Of a stretch of 64,000 nt of DNA, positions 11,496-25,000 are shown one piece after another. This DNA comes from Cytidiella melzeri (taxonomy: Eukaryota; Basidiomycota; Agaricomycetes; Polyporales; Irpicaceae). The stretch spans positions 62,001 to 126,000 of the forward strand of contig JABYQR010000025.1 of assembly GCA_022592445.1 (NCBI GenBank), written 5' to 3'. How positions within the stretch are numbered: the first letter of the stretch is position 1; the number at the start of each line of letters is the position of its first letter. The translations under genes and the position numbers were made by a program. The notes beneath the pieces are model-generated. The model ran no database searches. It saw nothing but the letters and a program-made list of their open reading frames with translations, and was not told where the DNA came from.

Positions 11496-14400
11496 TCAGG
11501 GATTTTCGACGTTCCCTTTTGCTGATACCTTGACAAGGAAACGCTCGACAACCGACTTTCCACGGCGTAGATTCGAAAGGGATATACGCTCGTTCGGTAG
11601 ATGAGCTTGATCCTGCAAGGATTTAGTGTCCATATGTAGCCGACATGGTATGCTTAGACACTTACAGTACTTTGGCCGAGAGGCAGATGCAGCGCATGGC
11701 AGGAGAATTCTTTCTCGAGGTAGGGAATCGATGGGATAGACTGTGTTCAAAAGTGGGGTTTGAGCTTAAATCCATGCCGTGGAGACAAACATTTGAGTCA
11801 CTCACTCCTCCTTCTCTAATCCGGAGTGGCTCGATGCCCCATTCATCCCTTACAGCATCCTCCAACGCTTTGAACCAAAAGTCGTCTAGATTTCCCAGCC
11901 ACCAGTCCGCGTTGCGCGTGATGGTGACCTGCGCAATCACGGCAGCGACTAATAGCATTAGCAGGATCTCAAGTGCAAAGCTCGTTGATGGACAGACCTC
12001 AAGGGCATTCGGCGACTTCATCTTTTTGAATTCTTCCCTCAAGTAATCTTTGAGAGATCTGGCGATAGTTTCGAGGTCTTGGTCTGGAACGATTCGAATT
12101 GAGACTCTGGCAGTGACAGCGGAAGGTATGACCGTCGCATCTAATAGTCCATGAATCTACTGTGAGTTCCTTGGCCCGTTCTATCTATCTGCAGCTGAAA
12201 ACGCACCGGTTGCGTTGGATGCCTTGATATCGTGTATGGTAAGGGATGGTTCGCGCCACTTGGATGAAAGAGTGGAGGCTGGGGTTTGAATCACACCCGA
12301 GAGCACCTTGTACAATTGTCGTTCTTCTTCCGTCAGGGGACGGACGCTATCGTCTGTTGTTCGATCAGTGTACGCCGATGTGTTAGGCATGCGCAGAGAA
12401 CACTGACGGAACGAGGGTAGATTCACACGTCGGTCGTTGTCGACAAGAGTTCCGAGTAGCTTTACGCTTGATGTGATGATATGAGCAGCCACTTGAAGAG
12501 TTTGTAGAGTTGAACTCACATGTCGACCATAGGTTCTGCAGCTGCACCACCGTCCACACCAGAATGGAGGTCAGGACCTTGGCTTGATACCTAGCCAAGT
12601 CTGTATGACTACTTCGTCATTGCCTGTGCTTAAGCAGATGCGTACCTGAACTGTACAATGCACGACCCCGCGGAGACCATACGTAATGCAGGGCGTATCT
12701 TCTGCTATCCAAGTCGAGTTACTGCTCAGCAGCTGTCAGTTCTCATGTCAAGTCAGTCAGTCTCCTACCAAAGCTTACCTGACCAGAATGGCATCGATAG
12801 GACCAATCAATTCCTTATCATCCGCCGTACAGTATAGAGCTTAATCGTCAAAGCTTTGGTATGGCAAGACACGGCACGTACCTTATGTCGTCTCACGCTC
12901 TCTTCAAAACCCCCGCTTCCCGCCTCTTCCTCGCCTTCTATCAAGAAGACAAGATCCAAATCCAACGCACGTTTACCTAGTAACTCAGCTGCAGCACATG
13001 CGACGGCCATGACAGGCCCTTTGTTGTCGGTTACCCCACGTCCGTACAAGTAGCCGTTGCGTGCCGTGAGAGTGAATGGATCTGATGTCCAGTTGTGGGT
13101 GTGTGCGGAGACCACGTCATAATGTCTGTTACGGTTATACGTCAACTTGTGCGTTATGATCCGGAGATGAACGTGAGCTTCACCCGTAGAACAGGATCCG
13201 CTGTTTCTTGCGTTCTGTCTGTTTCCCCTCAAATGTCGCGAAAACTATAGGACTAGTGTTCTCATCCGTAGGTAGCTAATTGGTGGTCAGGTTCTATCAA
13301 TGTCCCGGAAAAATATGTGAGTGGGAACATACCAGTGAGGACTGTGCGCCGAGCTGAATGAGACACTTGCGCAACCACACCGCCGCTTGCCGACAATCCT
13401 CCTTATGGTTTGCAGAGCTGCTAACACTCGGGATGGAAACAAACTTAGAGAGAGCATACACCATTGTGTCTAAGTGAAACAAGGTCTCATGAGAGGAAGA
13501 TTCATCGAATATTGATGACGCCACATTACCTCTCGATAGGTTGATTTCGCCATCCAGCCCAAGTTTTTGCAAGTCGGGTTCCAAATGAGGAGCAAGCTTC
13601 GGTGGAGAGACTTCCCATATCTACAAGACATCTGATCAAAATGTACAGCGTTACAGTAGAGCTCGAAAACGTACGTTGATCTGATCGTCATTTGCGCCTG
13701 TCACCAGCACGAATCTATCACTTGAAGCAATGCTAGGGTCTTGGGTGTCGTCGTCCAAGCGAGTGATTATTGAAGACAAGATGATTCCGGGATGTGCTTG
13801 CCAGGAGGCCGTCATGTTGAACAACGCGGACCAGCACTGGCGCGGAAATGTTGAACTATGAGATTACTATGGGATACAAGCATCGAATGCTCACCTGAAC
13901 CTCCCCATTGGCAGAACAGGTGTACAGGTCTGTATGCAGTATAGAGAGCGACAATATATCGACATTCTTTGAAGCCAGTCATCAGATTTGGATGTTGAGG
14001 GTTCGTCGAGCGCATCGTACCTCAGACACTATGAGTCTCCGCACGAGGGTCTTGGTCTCGAGATCCCACACCTTCACGTACCCGTCTTGGCAGCCTGCGT
14101 ATATAGTGTCACCCCTGACTACAACCGACAAGACAGCGCCCTGCTCGCATTCGAAGGTATGCTGCAGCACGGGAGTACCCGAAGATAACGACCAAATCTG
14201 TATCCTACCCCAGTCAGCTACCTGAGAAAAATGTGATGGAGGGTTAAGCTGACCTTGACAGTGGCATCTCCGCTACCAGTGACTAATTTTGTATCTTGAA
14301 CTGTCCCAGGCGCAGGATCGTTGGAACCCTCGCGATTGGTGCTCGGAACAAGCGCCATGCAGTAGACATAACCGTAATGTGCCGACCATATCATGTTTTC

Positions 14401-15409
14401 AGGTGGCACGGACAGCGTTTGCGCCGTACGCTGAACCTGAAGTGGAGGTGGAATGACACAGTCATCGAGACGAGACGAAACGGAGTCTGGTGTCATGAAA
14501 CCTGGACTTGGGAAGGTGGGGTTACGAGCGTTAAGGTCCGCGGGTTTACGTTCATATTGTGGGTACGAGTCAAAGAATTTGTGTACTCGGCGAGGTGTGG
14601 CAGTACCACTGCGTGATCCTGTGTCCGAGAGTACACGCTCTAGTGACAATGCGCAAGCGTTCCGACTTTCTGCGCAACCACCATCAGAGGCGGGAGGGGA
14701 AGCTTCCGGTAAAGATTCAAAGGAGAACCACTGGATGGAGGTGTTTTGACATCCAAAATAAACTGTGCTTGTTGGGGAGTTCCAGTTCAGACAAAAGAGA
14801 TCTCCAGAGTCCGTTTCCATGTATGGGTTCAGCACGAACAGCGGTTCCAAGGTCTTTCCCGACCAGACCTGCATTCGCTGATGAGCTAGTTAATTAACGG
14901 TACAGCATGAGAAATCGTACGCGGATGGTGCTGTCGCCTGCGACAGCGGTTCAGTAAAGGGACATGAATAAGACATAACATTCGGCGATACCTGATGCAC
15001 TCAGCAGCCATTGCCTCTCTGGAGCGTATTCGAGTGCCAATACGCTGGCGGTATGACCCTGTAGTGTGGTCTTCAATGTGAAGGTACGCTTGTCCCAAAC
15101 CTTGATAGCAAAGAGTTAGATCCATCAACATACTGTTATGGGACAGCTGAGGCTCACCGAGATATCATCTCCTTGACTTCCACTATATATATAATTTGCA
15201 TCTGCTGAAAGGGCAAGAACCGAGCTCTTTTTCTGGTGCAGAGAGTGATATAGTATAGGTTGCTTCTCTGGGCACTTTGACACTCTGCCCAGCGCAGCTA
15301 AATCAGCAACAGCAGGGATGGTGGTCAGGGTGCGTCCGACATGCTCGTGGGGGATAGCAAACAGCTCACAGTTTGAGATAGCAGATGAGACATCGTCCGG
15401 CATGTTCAT
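11496..15409 (-). CDS. DUG2: Dug2-type glutathione-degradation peptidase (WD40 + M20)
   Basis: Dug2 pairs with Dug3 to form the cytosolic complex that cleaves glutathione independently of gamma-glutamyl transpeptidase. The minus-strand gene has many introns of about 50 bp. The N-terminal half is a WD40 propeller: HQKKSSVLALSADANYIYSG, HTASVLALEYAPERQWLLSASG, LVTGSGDATVKVWSL, YAGCQDGYVKVWDLETKTLV. The C-terminal half is an M20 metallopeptidase: metal-ligand HYDV, GRGVTDNKGP (bridging Asp) and IEGEEEAGSGG (catalytic and ligand Glu), later TITRNADWWLG and a closing HLPNERISLSNLRRGK block typical of Dug2. The fusion of these two domains is diagnostic. Start taken at 15409 (MNMPDDVSS), with no better ATG upstream in frame. 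No disabling change was seen, though every intron was not traced. Confidence 0.9.
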
Positions 15410-16147
15410 CTATAAGAGCAAACGTGTTGCAGTGTGTCACTGCACGACCTGAGATGGCAGTGTTGGAAGCCCACGTACGTTTGTGTTACCTCAAAGCCCA
15501 CTCTTCACCAAAGTGGTCAAGCCAATACCAGCGTCGTTGAGTCCTGGTAGCAACATGCCAGGTCTTTATAGCGGAAGTTGAAACGAGGCTGTACTGTACA
15601 AGTTGCGCGCACGACGACTTGTCGGACGCGATATTATGGCATTCGGAATCTTCCGCCACATGTACTAAGCAATCCCGGGTAAAACACGGCAGCTACTTTC
15701 CAATTGCACGACTTTCATGATTATTGCCGACTTGAAGTCGGAGCTGCTACCAGTGGACTGCAATTACATCAAATCCTTCGTGGTTATTAGACATCGATTG
15801 CATATCGAGGGAACAGTCAATCTGATGCTACTCGTCTTACAACCGTCAGTTTTGCTACAAGGCCGAGGGTGGAGTCGAGGTTGGGTTGAGGTAGGGTCTT
15901 GGAGGTGTCCTCAGAGGCACGCCGACCACCCTGCCTGATATACATGTTGAAGAGCGTGACTGCACAGAGGCTGTTCGGTGGATGCTGTGGGTAACAGGTC
16001 AGATGGATTGATACAATGAAGTGGAATGACGTACAGCTGCTCAGTATGATGTACGCCATACACGCTCTGACGCACTAATGAACCACTATCATATTGTAGG
16101 TAGGTAAGCAGTAGATTAAAGCAAGCTCGGGGTACGGTCCAGGGTAT
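15410..16147. other. Intergenic region, DUG2 promoter side
   Basis: About 740 bp between the DUG2 start and the stop of the DEAH helicase, both on the minus strand. Open frames here (for example 15,717-15,938 on +) show no recognisable domain. Confidence 0.5.
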
Positions 16148-18827
16148 CTACGCTTTTCTGTGGTTCAGCACCGGAACTTCGGCAATGAACGTACGAGGTA
16201 TAGTGGAGACTCCTCGAGCATATATATTAGTCGTATAAATCTGGAATAGTCAGTTGAGTGCGCGATCTTCCGAGGAAGCGCGAATTCACGACATACCAGT
16301 TCGTCATAAATAATAGCGGGTACCTTCTTGTCACATAGAACAGAACCAGGGTGGATTTTCACGACCTTGAAGCAGACTTTCAGTATTTACTGGACAGGCT
16401 TCTGCGAAAGTTCACTCACCGAGGGTCCCATCACCTGCTTGTACGATCCGTCTGGTTGCAAAAATGCAGCGTTCTGTACCAGGCCCCGCACCAAGCTCCT
16501 CAACACCGGCTGTTCATTGTCTCCACAACTCGCTGTCCAGTCAATCTTCATCCGTTCGCACACCTCTCGGAGCTGCGTTCGTATGGCCAGCGCCTCTGTC
16601 AGACAGCGAAAAGTCAAGAATGACTTTTGACACCAGTCTCTCTGGCCGGCCGCGGTCTCTGCCTTCGCAATCTCGTCAAAAGAGCGGACAACATTCAAAA
16701 TGGTAAGATGATCTCCGCTCGGATGACGAAACTTCCTTCGGGCTTCGAGTGCAATATCCCGTTGCTCGGAGGAGTCGTGAAAGAGTTTGGAATTTGATGA
16801 CAGGACCGAAACGATGTCAAGTACCTCGCGTACACAACCATACTCCCGAGCGGCCAGGACTACGCGCGCTAGAGAAGGCTCCAATGGGAGAGATGCCATG
16901 TCTCTGCCGTTCTTGGTGAGGGCTTTCTTGTCGTCAAGAGCTCCCAATATGTATAGCGTGGCCAATGCCGATAAAACTAAGTGAGATTATGTGTCACTTT
17001 GAGGTAGGTTTCCATGACAAGACACGCACTGCTTTCTTCATCAGGCTTGTCCATGACCTCGAGTTCTTCGAGGTCTTGCCCAAGGCATTTCAACTGGAGT
17101 AAGCTGGCAGTAAGCGTACACCGGCGTATTTCAGGTTCTGCTGACAATGGCATAGCCTTAAACGCATCTTCCGTGTATAGGCGGAAACAAAATCCAGGAC
17201 CCTGAGATTCGTAAGTGACAATGAAACAAATGTATGAGGTGAGAACACACTTCACGTCCTGCGCGACCGGCTCTCTGCATAGCGGACGACTTTGTGATAT
17301 CTCTTGTTAACAGCGTGTCAAATCCTGTTTTGAGGCTCGTGAGCGGTTGCGCGTCTAAATCGAACGTCTCAACATACCAGATCCCACCGAGCGAGCAACG
17401 TACCGCTTCTCTTTACATTTGCCAGTATCAATCACATATTTGACGCCGGGTATCGTGATAGACGTTTCTGCTATATTGGTGGCTAAGATACACTTGCGCA
17501 TTCCTTTAGGTGTCGGCGAGAATATTTTCAGTTGTTGCCCTGGTGGTAAGGCACCATACAGTGGGCATAGTAATACCTGCTGAGAATAAGTGTTCAAGCA
17601 ATCTTGACAGGAGCACTATGCTTACACCAAGGGTATCAAGGGGTAGTCTATTCTGGTATAGCTGTATTGACGAGTTCAGACTCTCAATATCCTCCTGACC
17701 TATTGCTCGTGAGAGCTATGCGTGAGCCAACAGAGTGGAACACGTACCTGGGAGGAATATTAGTACATCGCCTGGTGGCTGATCTGTGTGAATTTGGAAG
17801 AACGTGCGAAGAGCAGCGTCAATATAATCTGCCTGACTCGTTACCGCATGGTACGTGGTAACGCTATGTTGGCGACCCTTTACGTAGAGAATCTTTGCGC
17901 TGAGCAAGTCTAAGCATCCAGGCTACCTGCCGTATGCAATAGAAGTTCACTCACTTGTTATAGAACGCGCTGAACTTCTCAGCGTCGAGCGTCGCACTCA
18001 TGATCACAATCTTAAGAAGGTTCAGCGACGCCTCAGAACCTTTGCCTTTGCGATCGCCAGGTGTATTGCGCTTCCGCTGGATTGCCTTGAGGTTGGCCAT
18101 CAGAATATCCGTCCTTAGCGTACGCTCGTGGGCTTCATCAACAATGATGATACTGTAGCGAGAAAGCATGGGGTCTGAGAGCAACTCTCTGACCAGCATA
18201 CCGTCCGTGACGTATTTGATGCGAGTCGACCCTGATGAAGCCTCATCAAAACGAACAGAGTAGCCAACAAGTGTCCCGAGGTCCGTGCTCGTTTCCGCCG
18301 CCACACGGGAGGCCAAAGATGTCGCGGCAACTCGACGAGGCTGGGTGACAGCGATCATCCCCTTCCCAGCGAGTCCAGATTCCAGGAGATACTGAGGGAC
18401 CTCTACGCGACGTCAGTACCGACGAGCGGCTGTAGCGGGTTTTACACTCACGGGTAGTCTTTCCTGAGCCTGTCTCCCCAATCAGTACTGTCACGTCGTT
18501 ATTGCGTAGCTCTTGTACGAGCGCATCTTTGCCTGCAAGGGACTGAGATTAGAGTCACGCTTGAGAAGTGCTCTACAACGCACCTTGTGCAATGGGCAAG
18601 AGCCTGCGTTGCTCTTGAATAGATGCCTTGTTGCCACCTGCTGAATCATGTCTCTTCGATCGTTTCTTCGGGGATGACTCCTTGTCCTTGTTGTTGGCTT
18701 TGACTGGGCTGTTTTCCTCGTCCGAGTTCTCTAGCCATACGGTGCGCGCGCGTTTCGCAGGTTTGTGGGATACATTAGGGCTATTTCTGCCGTTGGGCGT
18801 TGAGGGCCTCAGCTTAAACTTGGCCAT
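16148..18827 (-). CDS. DEAH-box RNA helicase (DHX33/Dhr2-like)
   Basis: ATP-dependent RNA helicase of the DEAH/RHA group, probably nuclear or nucleolar and acting in ribosome biogenesis or RNA processing. The start at 18827 gives a basic, Ser-rich tail with nuclear-localisation-like KPAKRAR and SPKKRSKRH. Motifs in order: [10 protein letters not shown], Ia TQPRRVAA, Ib [60 protein letters not shown] winged-helix/ratchet (HA2) region follows ([20 protein letters not shown]), then an OB-fold end ([13 protein letters not shown]). The last intron joins YDEL to [12 protein letters not shown], and the stop is at 16148-16150. The coding length of roughly 740 residues fits Dhr2/DHX33 better than the larger splicing helicases, but the subfamily is not proven. 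Introns are about 50-60 bp. It is divergent from SCC2. Confidence 0.88.
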
Positions 18828-19087
18828 TGGCTGGGTCTAGCTGCGATAGCACTCGGAGGTCGAGCAGCGGAGGCGAAAAGTAACAAGCAGGAAAATCGCA
18901 TGAAAATCGAAGACAAGAGCGTCTCGAATCAGGTACGGTGTGACAGTCGTGTAGTTGTGTGACACTACTGTGACACAGCGCGGCGTGCGCGCGTCTGTCG
19001 GTATTTCCAAGTTGTGCCCGCCATCGACCACGGTGAACGACTCGATTGTCTCAACGAAGTCCCGCGTCTTGAATCATACCTCTAGGT
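18828..19087. promoter_or_regulatory. Shared divergent promoter, DEAH helicase / SCC2
   Basis: The start codons of the two divergent genes are only 260 bp apart, so this interval must contain both core promoters and both 5' untranslated regions. No specific factor site can be assigned with confidence. Confidence 0.6.
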
Positions 19088-22000
19088 ATGAGTGGGAACT
19101 GGTACTCACAGCAGCAGCAGAGCAGCCGACCACAGTATTCACCTCCTGCACCTACCGTCTCTGGCACAGTGGATGCAGTGAACGATGCACACAGATTGTT
19201 AGCAGTATACCCTTTTGCTTCTGCAACGCCTACGAACCATGGTATGCACTATCTTATGTTATACATTCCCGCATCTGCTGATTTGTTGCCAGTCGCGCGC
19301 CATTTGAGTGGTCTCTCATTGACTGCCACACCTCCTTCCTATTACGTCCAGCCGTCGGCCCAGAACGCGCATATAAGCACCCCCCTGCAATACCACTCAC
19401 AATACTCCGAGTATGCACGTGAAATATCTCATTTGGTGTCACCTTCTATACCTTACAATGACGGTGGGTATTGGGAAAGACACCGTAATGAAGCGGTGAA
19501 ATACTTAGGGCAGCAGGGCTCGTGAGTATTGCTGTACATCGGCCAGAATATTCTGCGCTGACATGGCTATAGCTACACATACCAAGACGGACCGGAATGG
19601 CACAACCAGCTCTCCACACCTTCTTCTCATCAGCCTACTCCCTTTGCACAATCTGTATTCCAGCGTACTGCGCCTTCTGCCGCATACCCGACGCCACCAC
19701 CTCCTGGCATCAGGTCCTCCTCTTCATCTCTAGCGATGGCTTTAGGAGAACCGGTTCGCAAGCCAGCCTCCAAAGTCTATTCGTCAGCAGAGTCGCCTGC
19801 GTTCTTTGACAACTTTATGGCGCAACAGACGGCAGAGCTGACAGCGACTCAGGTAAAGCCGGCCAAACCCGCCGGACCTGAGCTAACTCCGCGCAAGAGA
19901 ACACTCGACACGACCCAGGACTCGTCGAACGCAGGCCCTCAGACGCCTCAGGCTTCGTCGCGCAAACGGAAAGCAGGACAAGCTCTGGAGTCTCCATCTA
20001 CCAGGCGTGGTTTTACGACGCCAAAGGACCATTATGCTCAGCATGCAAACAGTGATAGATTACCTTCCACAAGTGGAGGGACTCCAACACCTCGGATGAG
20101 ACTCCAGGCATATGTTGAGGTGCCCCCTTTGCGCAAGGAGTTCTTCACGCCGTCGCAAAAGGGAAAGACGAAAGCCCACAACAACGATCTTGGTGGGTTC
20201 GGGTCTGCATCAGAAGACGATGGCTCTCCTCGAAAACGCATTGCCAGCAGTGTCGTGTCTTCAGGCAGGCGGGCAACAGGCGACAGGGATGATCGAGGTT
20301 AGCTTTCACAAAGGGAGATGTTATCTCCTGTTCGTTAACGCTTTTTCTAGCTCCTTTGGAGAAATTTGTTGGATTTGTGGAAGACGTATTCGAAGCGGAG
20401 GACGCGCTACCGCCAGATATTGCTTTAGCAGATCTTCCCTCCGACTTCTTCTCTCCTCTGACCTCTGATTCTTCCAACCCTTTGCTACATCGCTTGGTCG
20501 TCGACAAGCTCACGAAACTGATCCTCAAGGCTTCCGGTAGACACAGCAGACAGGCCACCAGAGATTCTAGCAATGGTAGCCCGAAGAAGATCAGGAGGAC
20601 CTTTGCTACAGTTGAAACGGCAGTACTGTCGCGACTTCTTCGAATACTCGAGCGCAGCGTCAAAGCTGGGGAGGATCTCGACCCGTTCAGAACTGTATCC
20701 GCAGAGCTGGCTCGGGTCCTTGCACGAGGCGAGTCTTCACCGAAGAAGACTCCGAAAAAGAAAGCTACTAAGCACGAGGACCGTGCTCGGTCAACATCGG
20801 TTGTACCTCATGTCTCCGCCAAGGATCAAGAAGACGAGAGTGTACAGGGCGTCTCAGAGGATGTCACCGACGCGGATCTTGAGATGCTTTCCCGGGTTTT
20901 GGAACTGGCTCGGGATAGCTTAAGTGCAGCGGACTGCTGTCTCACCTTACTTAGCAGTGACAGGCTGCAGAAACAGGTATGTAAGTATTGCTCACAACGG
21001 AGGATAATCTGACTAGGCTCGTAGCTATACTCTGAAGAACTGATCACAACGTGCCTGTCGACGGTGAAGAACCAGCTCACGAAGATAATTTATCCCTTTG
21101 TCGAGGCATTGTCAGACGGTGTCAACCAGCTGCCTCCATTGCTGTTTCACGTTGTTCACACTTCCTCCTCTGACTCCGACGAGCGTCGACTCATCTCCGA
21201 AATCTTTCATTCCGTTTCCTCCGTCATCCCTCGCATCAACGATCTTATTTCTGCGGGCAATATGAGTATGTCTGAGGCTATAGTCATACAGGCGGTTTAC
21301 GTTTCCATTGGTCCGTTCTTCGTGGTTGAAGGCGGCGTCGACAGCAAGGGTAAAGAAAAGAAAAGCAGTGTAGTTCTGAACACTCTTGGAACCAGTGCTA
21401 TGCGAGGCCTTCGACTTGATGCTTTGGCCTTGATACGCAGTGTAAGTGAATCCATCGGACTGCGTCTACACAGAATGATCTAAAGCACCCAAAGATATTC
21501 GCCAATTATGAGGATCAACGTGGCTGGATCATCGAGGAAATCCTGTCCTCACTTATCAAGCTCTCTGACACTAAGCAGAAGGCTGGACAGTTCCGGTATG
21601 GCGTCGTGCAATTATTCGAGAGCGTTGCATTATCTAAGTACTCCTACCTCTCAGGCTTCGAGATGGGCGTTCTATACGCACAGTATCTGCTTTGCTGATG
21701 CAGCTAGTGCAAACATCCGCACATGATGTGCGCATAGAGGTCGACACGCTTCGAAGAGCCCGACAGCAAGATCTTGTGATGGGCGGTCGCGGTCATGTCA
21801 AAGCTGGGGAGAAAGACACGTTCCTCGACGAGAAAGATATGGAGGTTTGAACTTCTATAGCTCAGCTGTCGGCTGACTGCTCATCCTACTCTGGCAGGAG
21901 TTGCGTCTCTACGCTTCGGGTCTGGACTCCGCATCAAAAGCTGCTAAGACCATCATTGCTTTTCTTACTCACCGGTGAGCTGTGTCTCGTACGTATGCAA

Positions 22001-25000
22001 CAAAAACGTTGCTGATGACTAGACAGTTCTGGAAAGACCAAGTCTACCAAGAACGCCAACGAAGCAGAATACCGCACAATATTCGACAATCTGATCGCCG
22101 ATCTCTTGACAGTATTGTTCTGGCCGGAGTGGCCAGCTGCTGCGGTTATCCTCGGTGTGGCTGTGAGATTCATGGTGAGAGCGCAGAAAACATGAGCGTT
22201 GCATCCGTACTCACCTACCATGCTGTAGGTGTCTTCTCTGGACGACATCAAGACTTCCGCTCAGAGCGAGAATAACGCTGCTAAGACTGTGGCTCTGGAC
22301 CACCTAGGCATCATCGCTGGACGGTTGCGACCTAGTCCGACGTCTGCATCACGTTCAACCCCCCTGAAATCCATAGACGAGGTAAGGATGTGCTCACGTC
22401 GAGGCGTCAACGGCACTAATCCCCTGCGACGGGCAGAACTTTGCGCAGCGGGATAGTAAAGGTCTGAAAGCGCTCATGGATGCCCATCGCGATATATCTC
22501 TGTACCTTTGCCGACGCTCTTCCGAAGACCAGGCTTACGAGGTAACATAACCTTGGTATTTTACTGCAACGATACTGACCATCTGTCAGAGCGCACGCGA
22601 GTTGACGGTGGTCATGCTCGGCCAGGAACTAGCCATGTCGTTGAAGCAGTGTGCACGTTTACTTGAGGATCTCACTGATGAAGACACCAATGCTATTACT
22701 CAAACCGATCTCGTACCTTATGGACAACGAATGAAAGACATGCTGTACTCTATCTGGGAAGATCAGAGTGTAGATGTCTTCGATTCCGGGTATGTCACGA
22801 TGGTTTGTCGTCGATTCTGAGTCGTATTTACCTGCTGCCGTTCGTAGAACCTCTCAGGAGGAGATACAACGCATCGATCACCTTGCAGAAGAGCTAGGAA
22901 TGACTCAGGGCCTCAGGACGTACTTCAATCCTATCTTGAACACGGTTATACAGAGTCTCGACGCTCAACCAGTATTCATGCGGACAAAAGCCCTCAAGGC
23001 TCTCGGCCAGATCATTACCTGCGATCCTGATATTCTGACTGCTGTACGTTTTTGTTCTTTTACCCGCGTTTATTCGTTCACTGGACTTGATGATTCCTTG
23101 TAGAAAAACGTTCGCCATTCTATTGATACCCACTTGCTAGACAGCTCTTCCGCCGTACGTGATGCTGCGGTTGAACTGATTGGAAAGTATATCATCGAAT
23201 CTCCTCAATTGGCCGACAAGTATTACAAACAAGTTGCGGATCGGATACAGGTTGGTCTAAACTCGGTGCTTAGTTCTAGACGACTGACGCTACTTGTAGG
23301 ATACTGGACTTGGAGTACGAAAGCGGGTTCTTAAACTTTTCAAGTCCTTGTACGGCGCCACAAACGATCGCATACGGCGAATAGATATTTGCAATCGTAT
23401 AGTTCAACGCATGGGCGACGAGGACGATACGGTCAAGGACTTAGCCCTCAAAACTTTAGAAGAACTGTGGTTCACCGATAGTCCAGGTTCCTCTTTTCCA
23501 ACAGCCAAAGGATCTACCCCTGTTGACGGCGATAAATCCCACTTGCTCTCGAAGGTGTCTATCATCATGGGTACATCTGCCTGCTTCAAAGATCGGAACT
23601 CGCCATTAGAGGACCTTCTACACAAGCTCATATCTCAAAAGGATGGGACGGGAGCTGCAAACCTCCATCGCCGATATACTGAGATATGTGAAGTGTTGAT
23701 TGACGGTCTAGTGGATGCATCGGATTTGCCGGGTTTTGTAAGCAAAGTCAAACCTGCTTCCGACGGTAACTTATCCTATCCTGTAGACTGTCGTCAGCTG
23801 TGTTCGGACGATATGTCTATTCGCAGCTGCTTACCCAGCAGTATTGACAGCAAGTCACGCGTCTACTCTTCTGCCATATTTGAAGAATTCTTCTACAGTG
23901 CGTGTGATGCATAGTCCTATGGATGCCACTGACACTGCCCTCAGCCCGAGGATCAAGCAACGTCTGACTACCTGCTTCGCATATATCGAGCTGCGATCCC
24001 ACATCTACCGAAGACAGCATCAAAGTTTGGTCAAGATCTGCAGTTTGCCCTACAACCGATGATCATCAAACCGTCGTCTACGGCTGGTATAGCTGTGCGT
24101 GTGGACTTCAGATGCAAGGCTATATCTTACCGTTCCCACAGGGCTTGCAAGAGACTGTCGCCTGTTTGTGCTCTGTGGTTCAGCATGTAACTCACGAATA
24201 CAGGCGGCTGGTGGCCTTGCTCAAGTCCTGCAGTGGTAAGTGGTACGAAGCACATCAGCGCAACATCTTTTGGCTGATATCGTCGTAGCTCGTTTACAAG
24301 TGACAGCTGCAAAATCTTCTGCCGCGCAGGTTTCACAGCAGGATATGCGCGCTTTGCCCATCCTGGTGCTGATAGTGGCATTGCTATGCGAATACTGTAA
24401 TTTCGACGACCTGAGATCCCACGCTGGTACGTAGCAATCTAGCTACCATGAGATAATCATTGACAGCCAAATACGGCACGCTCAGACTTGCGAAGCGATC
24501 TCGATGCTGTCTCTCAGGTGTGTACTTCCTAATGTATCTCAGATGTGTCCTTACATGCTGGTAGGGACCAATTACGGAGCACATGTACACCTTGTTCTTG
24601 AAGCTGTACAACAAATTCAGCGACGTATCAATAAGGAGTCGCTTATTGCAATGCTTAGGTGCGAATTCAGGAATACGCCTGCAATTGCGATCTCACACTT
24701 TGCCGCAGGGTTTCTGTTCCGTGCTCAGCCATCCCTACTGACTGCCGAGCCATCTTCACAAATAATGGACGCCATATTTACTTCGGATGATGAGGATGCC
24801 CGTGGTCGGTTGCTGAAGATTATGCAAGACTTCCTTCTCGCCGAAGCTGACAAACATGCTGCGAAAGAGAAGGATATTGGTAAGATATATTGCTGTTGAT
24901 TGGACTCGCATGACCCTAATACTACAACTTAGGCTCCAAGGGTAAGAAGAAACAAGATATCGTCAACATGGATGAGCTGGTCGGCAATACGGATGGGTTC

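Noticed and set aside
15717..15938. Short plus-strand frame upstream of DUG2
   Set aside because: No domain, no splice context, and the length is expected by chance in intergenic DNA.
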